From assembly GCA_018398765.1 (NCBI GenBank), contig JAHBMJ010000575.1:1-39077 (forward strand): DNA of 39,077 nucleotides, written 5' to 3'. A program made the translations under genes and the position numbers. Positions 32,967-39,077 of this stretch are shown piece by piece. The stretch is from Chromera velia. Taxonomy: Eukaryota; Sar; Chromeraceae. The notes under the pieces are model-generated. The model saw only the letters and a list, made by a program, of their open reading frames with translations, searched no databases and was not told where the DNA came from. Within the stretch, counting starts at the first letter, position 1. Each line of letters begins with the position of its first letter.

Positions 32967-35900
32967 ATAGTCTATTTTTCTTTCTTTCTTTCCTTTCTTT
33001 CTTTCTTTCTTTCTTTCCTTTCTTTCCTTTCTTTCTTTCCTTTCTTTCTTTTCTTTCTTTTCTTTCTTTCTTTCTTTCTTTCTTTTTCCTTCCTGCGTTT
33101 TCCTCATTTCGTCTGTTTTTGCTCTCTTTCTCTCTGTGTCTTTCTGTTTCGTTCTGTCTTTCGTTCGTGTCCCCGTTCCTCTCTCCCCCCCTTCTGCCTC
33201 TGCTTTTTTGTGCAAGTGCGTCCGTCCGTGCGCGTGCTTTCGTGTTTTGGGGAGGCAGGGAGAGGACCCGGGGCGGGGCGTGCGCGGTGTTCGTCCTGTC
33301 TTTTCGGTTCGGCGTGGTTTCGCCGAGTTCTGTTCTCTCTCTCTTTCTGCTTGCTGATGGCCCAAAAGAAAGAAGGAGAGCCGTTCGAAAGTATCTGAGT
33401 GTTGTTCCTTCCGTTACTAATAATTCGTGCAGCTGTCTTCATCTTCACCGCCTTCCGGTGGGAAATCAGCAAGGAGGCAATTTTGTACGCGTCTGCCACT
33501 CTGGTCGCCATTCTTCCCGAGGCAGCCATTGTCCTCATCACAGTCACCATGGCCATCTCTGTCAGGCGCATGGCAGCGTCCAACGCGATCGTCCGAAACA
33601 TGACGGCCCTCGAGCAGCTTGGAAAGGTCACGGACATCTGCTCCGATAAGACTGGAACACTCACCGAGGGTACGTGTGTAGATTCATTCGTGTTCTTCCA
33701 ATCCTTTGTTTTCGTCGGTGCTACGTGATCAACCTTGGCTCTCTATGATCACCATGATTGGCACTATGATCGATATGATATGCATTGAAAGTGAATGAAA
33801 ATTGAGGGGTTTCTTTCCTTCCGTTTCTGTTGATTGATGTTTCGTCCTGCATTTTTTTTTTTCGAGAGTCCTGCAGGGGCTCTTTGGTCTGCCCCTCGTC
33901 TTGAGAGTCTGCATTCTCTGCAGTCTCTCTCTCATCGCTCTTCTTTCTGTCCTCTTCTTTTATCGTCTCGTCAAAGAGATGGATGTATGCATCCAGACGA
34001 GATTTTGGATCAGAACGATATCGGAACGACTCTTCATTTCATTGGCCCTTCTATCTATCTGTCTATGCACATACTTCCTTCCTTCCTTCCTCTTCCTGCC
34101 ACTTTCAGGCAATATGCGCCCTGCCGGGCTGGTGCTCTGCGATGCCGACGGCACCCCCCACGAGCAACTGATCCCCGACGGTCCCCGGCACAACCGCCGA
34201 GCGACCTGGTCCACCCCCCTCCCAGAGCTCGCGGGGGACGATGCCACCCTCCTTCGCGAAACTCTCCGCGCCCTAGTGCTCTGCAGCACTGCAAAGCTGG
34301 TCCCCGTCCACGGCCACACAGAGGCTGACCCGGATGAGTTGGAGGGCACCGGATCCCCCACAGAGTTGGCCTTGATGGAGATGGCCCACAAGATCGTGTA
34401 CGGTCTCCAGGACGCCTCCATCCCGAATCTTGACTCTGCACACGCCCACTGGGAGGCGAGAGGAACGTTCGATTTCGACTCGACCACCAAGACCATGTCT
34501 ACAGGGTGGCACGACCCGGGTACCCTCTCCTCCCTCGTCACCGTCAAAGGAGCCCCCGAGGCCATCTTGCCCCGATGCGCCAACAACCCGGGAGGCAACG
34601 CTCTGCTCGTGGAGACCATGGAGAAGTTGGCACAGAAGGGCCTGAGAGTCCTTGCTGTTGCCCAGAGAACCGACCTCGCTCTTCCTGCCCCCACCGACGA
34701 TATCACTGCCAGCGAGAGGCAGGACGTCGAGAAAGATCTCCGTCTCCTTGCCCTGGTTGCTGTCCGTGATCCTCCCAAGAACTCCTCCATCATCGCCGTC
34801 AAGAAGTGCTTCTCTGCCGGTATCGTCGTCCGCATGCTCACAGGCGACCACCCCTCCACTGCCGAGGCCATCGCCAAGGAGATCGGCATCGTCCCTGAGG
34901 GACAAGCACCCAAGGGCACGATCATGACAGGCCCCGTGCTGGACTCCATGACGGACGCAGAATTGGATGCCATGACCGACCTGCCCCTCATCGTCGCCCG
35001 CTCCTCGCCTGCCTCGAAGGTGCGCATGGTTGAGGCCCTCCACCGCAGAAAGAAGGTCGTTGCCATGACTGGCGACGGTGTGAACGACTCCCCTGCCATC
35101 AAGCAGGCAGATGTGGGTGTCGCCATGGGTATCACCGGCTCGGACGTGACCAAAGGAGTTGCCGACATCGTCATTGCCGACGACAACTTCGCCACGATTG
35201 TCTCCGCAGTTCAGGAGGGCCGTCGCATCTTCACCTCCATCAGCAGCTTCGTCATGCACCTGCTCTCAGGCAACATGGCAGAGGCGGTCACCCTGCTCAT
35301 CTCCCTTGCCTTCGTGACAGACACCCGCGACTTGCCCGTCTTTGTCTTGAGCCCCATCGCCATTCTTTTCGTCAACACCGTCACAGGCTCCGGTCCTGCG
35401 ATTGGAATCGCGTTGGACGAGTGCCCCCCCGACCTGATGATGCGGCCGCCTGTGAAGGAGGGGCTCTTCACCAGAGAGACCATCCTTGACTTCACCGTGT
35501 ACGGCACGATCATGGGGGGCATGACCCTAGCTGCCTTCTCCATCTACATTTGGGGTTTTGCCGGTGGAAGATCTGGGCTTGGGTATGACTGCAACGGATA
35601 CTACGGGAAAAACTGTGACGACATCCTCAGGGGGAGAGGCATCGCCTTCTTGACCCTGAACACTCTTCTCCTCATCCATGCGTACAACTGCAGACACCAG
35701 AGACTTCCTTTCTGGAGGTCCACTCTCAAGAACCGTGTGCTCTGGATGAGTGTGTTGTTCGGGACTCTTCTCTGTGTCCCTCTTCTATACATCCCCTTCA
35801 TCAGTGAAACCGTTTTCAAACACGTGGGGGGATCATGGGAGTGGGGCCTGGTGGCAGGCATGACAGTTCTGTTCATGGCCTTCTGTGAGATCTACAAGAT

Positions 35901-36012
35901 GATCAAGAGAGCATTCTTCCCTCCCCTGTACAAGCTTGTTGACGCCACCAAGGTAGCACCGAAAGTTCCCCCAACAACAGCAGATCCTAGCGAGGGCGTC
36001 CAAACAGTTTAA
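29538..36012 (+). CDS. P-type ATPase, ENA-like (P2D) Na+/K+ exporter
   Basis: Exons 29538-30113, 30869-31037, 32420-32563, 33433-33669 and 34109-36012 join in phase to 1,009 residues. Motifs in order: actuator LTGES 203-207; the ILPEA membrane motif near 323-327; phosphorylation site DKTGTLT with D368; nucleotide-binding KGAPE 522-526; TGD 620-622; hinge GDGVNDSP 697-704. The C-terminal membrane half matches fungal/protist ENA pumps best: LSPIAILFVNTVTGSGPAIG, PPDLMMRPP, GLGYDCNGYY, and YIPFISETVFKHVGGSWEWG. P2D pumps hydrolyse ATP to expel Na+ (or K+) at the plasma membrane and confer salt/alkali tolerance. P2A Ca2+-ATPases are the nearest alternative. The start is the ATG at 29538. The short hydrophilic N-terminus has no targeting signal. 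All four introns carry long pyrimidine repeats. Identity as a P2 ATPase is certain; P2D is likely. Confidence 0.93.
30114..30868 (+). other. P-ATPase intron 1
   Basis: Donor GGAG|GTCTGT and acceptor CCTTCAG|ATCAAC give RLME-INRLEVDEAVLTGES. The 755-nt intron has an AC-rich stretch and then a long CCTT array running to the acceptor. Confidence 0.88.
30430..30866 (+). repeat. (CCTT)n array with a higher-order ~204-bp duplication
   Basis: About 430 bp of nearly pure pyrimidine. A distinctive interruption with C-runs ending CCCTGACCTCC occurs twice, 204 bp apart (GACCTC at 30601 and 30805), showing that large blocks were duplicated. Variant TTGCTTCC units recur near 30479, 30640 and 30720. The array ends 2 bases before the acceptor AG. 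Confidence 0.92.
31038..32419 (+). other. P-ATPase intron 2
   Basis: Donor CGCG|GTACGT and acceptor CGTGCAG|GAGTG are phase 1 and give GSGRG-VVVCVGTKTE. The 1,382-nt intron carries an 11-copy minisatellite and then unremarkable purine-rich sequence (31500-32100). Confidence 0.88.
31050..31426 (+). repeat. 34-bp minisatellite, about 11 copies
   Basis: The unit is GTGTGTCCC, a T-run with an occasional G, then GCACC and TTCCTTCCTT. Copies differ almost only in T-run length and a G interruption. Each ends with a pyrimidine tract resembling a splice-site tract. It begins about 12 bp after the intron donor. Confidence 0.93.
32564..33432 (+). other. P-ATPase intron 3
   Basis: Donor TTCG|GTCAGT and acceptor TTCGTGCAG|CTGTC are phase 1 and give GLVF-AVFIFTAF. 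The 869-nt intron is filled by CTTT and GTCT arrays. Confidence 0.88.
32625..33090 (+). repeat. (CTTT)n, (CCTT)n and (GTCT)n compound array
   Basis: Roughly 465 bp of almost pure pyrimidine plus G, with CTTT blocks flanking two GTCT blocks at about 32824-32880 and 32936-32964. The GTCT blocks match those in the first two genes' introns. Confidence 0.9.
33670..34108 (+). other. P-ATPase intron 4
   Basis: Donor GAGG|GTACGT falls right after DKTGTLTEG, and acceptor CACTTTCAG|GCAAT resumes NMRPAGLVL. The 439-nt intron has pyrimidine-rich sequence before the acceptor. Confidence 0.88.
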
Positions 36013-36453
36013 AAAAAGGAATCCCTCCTGTCGCTCTTTCTCTGTGTGTTGGTGTGTGTCTTCTTTCTTTCCTTTTCATTTCTCTCGTTACGAGCCTTTT
36101 CTCCTTTCCTTTTGCTTGAAGGGGTTCTGTTTGAGTTTTTCTTCGCATGCAGTGGTTCCGTTTCCTTCCGTCTCCCTCCCTCCCTGCACGGCTGTTGTTG
36201 GCGTTTCTGTGACTGACGACGAGTCTGTCCGTCCGCGTCGTCCATCTTTTTTTTTCGATTGCCCGTCATCTCTTGTCTGAGTGTATGTGTGGGTCAGTGC
36301 AGGGAGAAAAAGAAAAGAACGGAGAAAAGAAAAAAAACTCAACCTGTAGTCCTTTCCCCCTCCTGATGTCTGGTCAAAGAGAATCATGATGTCTTCTGAT
36401 GTGATGGATGGCTGACCTCCGTATAGACTTTTTGGGGAGGGGAAAGAAAGACC

Positions 36454-36487
<34 letters not shown>

Positions 36488-38326
36488 TCACCTACCTAGC
36501 TCCGCTTGATGCCTACAGAAGCACGGAGGGAAAGAAAAGGTCAATAGGCCCGTAAGAAACAGAAGAAAGAAGCGTTGATGTACACATGCGCGCATCCCCC
36601 TCCCTCTCTTCCTTCGCCTCTCTCTCTCTCTCTCTCTCTGTTCACGGGACCTTCTCCCTCCCTCCCTCCCTCTGTCGGGGGGGGGGGAACAGAAGGGAGG
36701 CCCCTGACTGAGGGCTCAGGACGGACGTCCACACGGCCATCGATCAAAAGGGTTGAAGAGTTGAGGGACATCATGTCAAAACAACAAAACTAAGCAGTGG
36801 TCTAACGTGCAAAGAGAGAGAGAGAGGAGAAACCGCTGACAGACTTCTTCTGTATTCTACATCCTTGTAGTGCGATTTCCCTTTTTTTTTCTTTCCGAAG
36901 TGAGTGGACGGGGAAGGAGGACAGTTTGGGGAGAAAACGGCCGTTCCGGTTTTGTCCCTTTTTTTTCACTCTCTCCACTGTACGCCTGCCTGTCTCTGTG
37001 TCAACCCACAAAGAACTCGTCTGCATCTGGTCTCCAAATATGTCTGTGTGTGTGCCTTTCTTTCTGTCTGCCTGTCTCTTTCTTGGCTCTGACTTGTACA
37101 GGAGGGGGACAGGTCGAGAGACTCAGAAAGAAGAAGAGAAGAGGCAGGGAATTGATGAGACACTGGTGAGACAAAAAGAGAGAACAGTGCTCATTCTTTA
37201 GTCTATTTTTCGAGAGCGAAGCGGGGAGGAAGTGGGGGGGGGAAGGGTTTTGCGGGAGGAGCGAGGGCCAACGGTCGTGTTTTTATAGTTCTCAGTTTGG
37301 TTTCCCTTTGGCCATCTTTTTGCTTTTCCTTCGTCTTCCGTCCCCCATCCCTCCATTTCTTTCCTCACTACGCAGTACGCAGTCTGCTGTTTCCCCCCCC
37401 CTAACTTAGTAACAGAGGGGGCACAAACCTGAAAATTTGTGCTCTCTTCTTTTCCCCCTATCTTGCTTCCTTCCGTTGGGCGTTTGGATCTCAATCTCAC
37501 TTGTTTGTGTGCGGATGAGAGACTGAAGCAAAATTTAAAGTGAATGGGTGGTTTCTTTTTTTTTTTCGCTTCTCACTTTCGAGAAGCCTCTTCTCCTTCT
37601 CCCCCTCCCCTGTCTCGATCCTTCGAAGTACTCACACAAACAAAGTTCCGCTTCCCGGAAGGAAACTGGCTGACCCCGCTTTTGCCGTTTCTCTCTCGCC
37701 CCTTAACAGTCCTTCTTGTGGTTGCCTGGCTGTCTCTGCCTGTCTGTCAACGCGCCACCGGTATGTACCTGCCTGCCTTTCTGCCTCGGCCTTTGTGGAC
37801 GGGGTCCGACTGGCTCGTTGGTAACCTGCCTGTCCGTCGCTTTGGTCAGCAATGGAGAGATCGGCAGGAGAACTGACCATTTCGAATGTGCATCACGTCA
37901 CTGTTCATTGCCAAAGAAGGAAGCGATGAAGAAAGCAATCCATGAACGGAAGCCCTGAAAGTTGCTTGCTTGCTTGGGTGGCGATAAATGCATGAATGCA
38001 TCATCGACGATGCAGAGATCTACACGCAGCCGTGGAATTGTGAGCTCCGGCGAAGCAGTGTTCTTCCCTGTCTGTCCTTCTTCCTCTTTCTTCCTCGGAC
38101 GCGCACAATTTTGATTCTTCCTTCCTTGTCTGAGTCTACATGTCGACAAAGGACTACTCTGTGCTTTTTTTTTTTGCGCGTCCGCTCCTTTTCTTCTCCC
38201 CACGTCTTGTCCTACTCTCTTCTGTCTTGAAGGAAAGCGGTCCAGGCATTTGTTGGCCTGGTGGTTTGTTTCTTTGTTGGCTTGATTTCATGGTGTCAAT
38301 TTCAATGTGAGAGAATGAGATGTTTG
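36013..38326. other. Intergenic downstream of the P-ATPase gene
   Basis: Microsatellites include (GA)n at about 36459-36485 and CCCT and CT runs near 36600-36665. A possible + strand terminal exon (acceptor GGAACAG near 36690, reading EGRPLTEGSG...RVEELRDIMSKQQN to a TAA at 36791-36793) is weakly supported. No other gene, RNA or transposon ends are recognised. Confidence 0.4.
36691..36793 (+). CDS. Possible terminal exon of an unrecognised gene
   Basis: It follows a pyrimidine tract, a G-run and an ACAG. About 33 charged residues end IKRVEELRDIMSKQQN before a TAA. The - strand over the same bases is also open (MMSLNSSTLLIDGR). No upstream exon could be linked, so this is tentative. Confidence 0.18.
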
Positions 38327-38459
38327 TTTGTTGATGGTATTTTTTCTTTTCATCTGACATGAATAAAGCCAAACTCATCTGAAGTAGTACTATGTTTTGT
38401 TGATGGTATTTTTTCATCTGACATCAATAAAGCCAAACTCATCTGAAGTAGTACTATGT
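38327..38459 (+). repeat. Tandem duplication of a poly(A)-signal block
   Basis: A block of about 65 bp (38327-38394) is repeated at about 38396-38459 with a 5-base deletion and single-base changes. Each copy has AATAAA (38362-38367 and 38426-38431) followed by GCCAAACTCATCTGAAGTAG. It looks like a duplicated 3' end-forming region of a + strand transcript, but no coding exon directly upstream was recognised. Confidence 0.7.
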
Positions 38460-39052
38460 GAATGACCCCCATGCAGACTGATGGCTCCCACGGTCACACG
38501 TCGTCCTGAGTCCTCGCCTGTATCAAAGGCTGTCTGTGTCGTGCGTGCGTGCATGCCAAGATTGTGTCGATCGAAGGAACGGGACGGGTGGACGTCTGAT
38601 GACTTGATCAACACCACTCTTCCTGTCCTTCCTTTCTTTGCTCTGTTTGCTGGATCCTCTGTTCTGAACTTAGTGCCTCACTAACCTAGTGACAGACCGA
38701 CGTGGCCGACGCTAGGGCCGACGCTGACCTTAGCGCTGACCGTGGTGTGCTTGTGGCTTGACAGCTGAAATAGAACAATGGAAGACAAATTGCTCCCTGG
38801 ATAATTGGTCCGGCTGAACCTTATGCTGGGGCTGCTAGTAGTAGCTTACTGTAAAATCGAAATAAAAATCATGTAAAAAGTTGTATGATTCTAAAATTAT
38901 AGAGTCAATGTAGGTAAGAACAGTAAAAGTAGGTTGATTTTGATTTAATTTGATTATGACAAATGCTGGGAGATTGATTGATTGATATGTTAATGGGAGA
39001 AACGTTATGTATGCCGGGTATATGTTTACTAAAAATCTAGGTGCCGGCTAGA
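38460..39052. other. AT-rich tail, nothing recognised
   Basis: Contains a short imperfect tandem of GCCGACGCT near 38704-38724 and then AT-rich sequence with GATT repeats near 38972-38984. No ORF or RNA gene is supported. Confidence 0.45.
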
Positions 39053-39077
39053 GAAAAAAAAAAAAAAAAAAAAAAAA
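39053..39077 (+). repeat. Poly(A) run at the window end
   Basis: More than 20 consecutive A residues close the window after GGCTAGAG. It may be the 3' tail of a retroposed sequence on the + strand, or a homopolymer at which the assembly broke. Confidence 0.7.

Noticed and set aside
32546-33649. Long + strand S/F/L-rich frame
   Set aside because: Translated CTTT/GTCT arrays of intron 3 running out of frame into exon 4.

Overview
This 39 kb window is nuclear DNA of a eukaryote. Its protein-coding genes are split by introns that can be placed to the base from reading-frame phase and protein-family continuity. It holds two LTR retrotransposons and very many pyrimidine-rich microsatellites, and no operons, bacterial signals or CRISPR. 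A fungal/algal-type sodium-pump P-ATPase next to a short BOR1-like SLC4 transporter would suit a unicellular alga or other protist (stramenopile- or alveolate-like, possibly marine). That placement is an inference; the sequence does not name the species.

Layout. 1-636: last intron and terminal exon of a Gln/Pro/His-rich protein on the + strand. 1936-5345 (+): a TfdA/TauD-family Fe(II)/2-oxoglutarate dioxygenase in two certain exons plus a probable third. 5346-10956: no recognisable gene, many microsatellites. 10957-14925: an LTR retroelement with 315/316-bp TG...CA repeats, a 5-bp target duplication and no recognisable coding region. 15065-20706: a complete but dead Ty1/copia element on the - strand with 256-bp LTRs, a 5-bp target duplication, gag, protease, integrase, RT and RNase H. 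20862-21020: a small ORF with 11-residue repeats. 22015-22695 (-): a decayed ORF with a BED-like zinc finger. 26075-28648 (-): a three-exon SLC4 anion transporter. 29538-36012 (+): a five-exon ENA-type (P2D) Na+/K+ P-ATPase. 36013-39077: intergenic, with a duplicated poly(A)-signal block and a poly(A) run at the window end.

The two transporters are divergent, start to start across 889 bp, so they may share a promoter. A cation-exporting pump and a bicarbonate/borate-type anion carrier together suggest ion or pH homeostasis; co-regulation is an inference.

I did not find an undescribed enzymatic system. The more unusual signals are: (i) 5' splice sites that mostly read GTCNGT rather than GTRAGT; (ii) introns packed with pyrimidine-strand microsatellites next to the acceptors; (iii) retroelement decay that is almost purely transitional, with 14 in-frame stops (9 TAG, 4 TGA, 1 TAA) and no frameshift across about 1,630 codons of gag-pol, which points to cytosine deamination; (iv) a non-coding LTR element beside the copia element; (v) the 11-residue repeat ORF.
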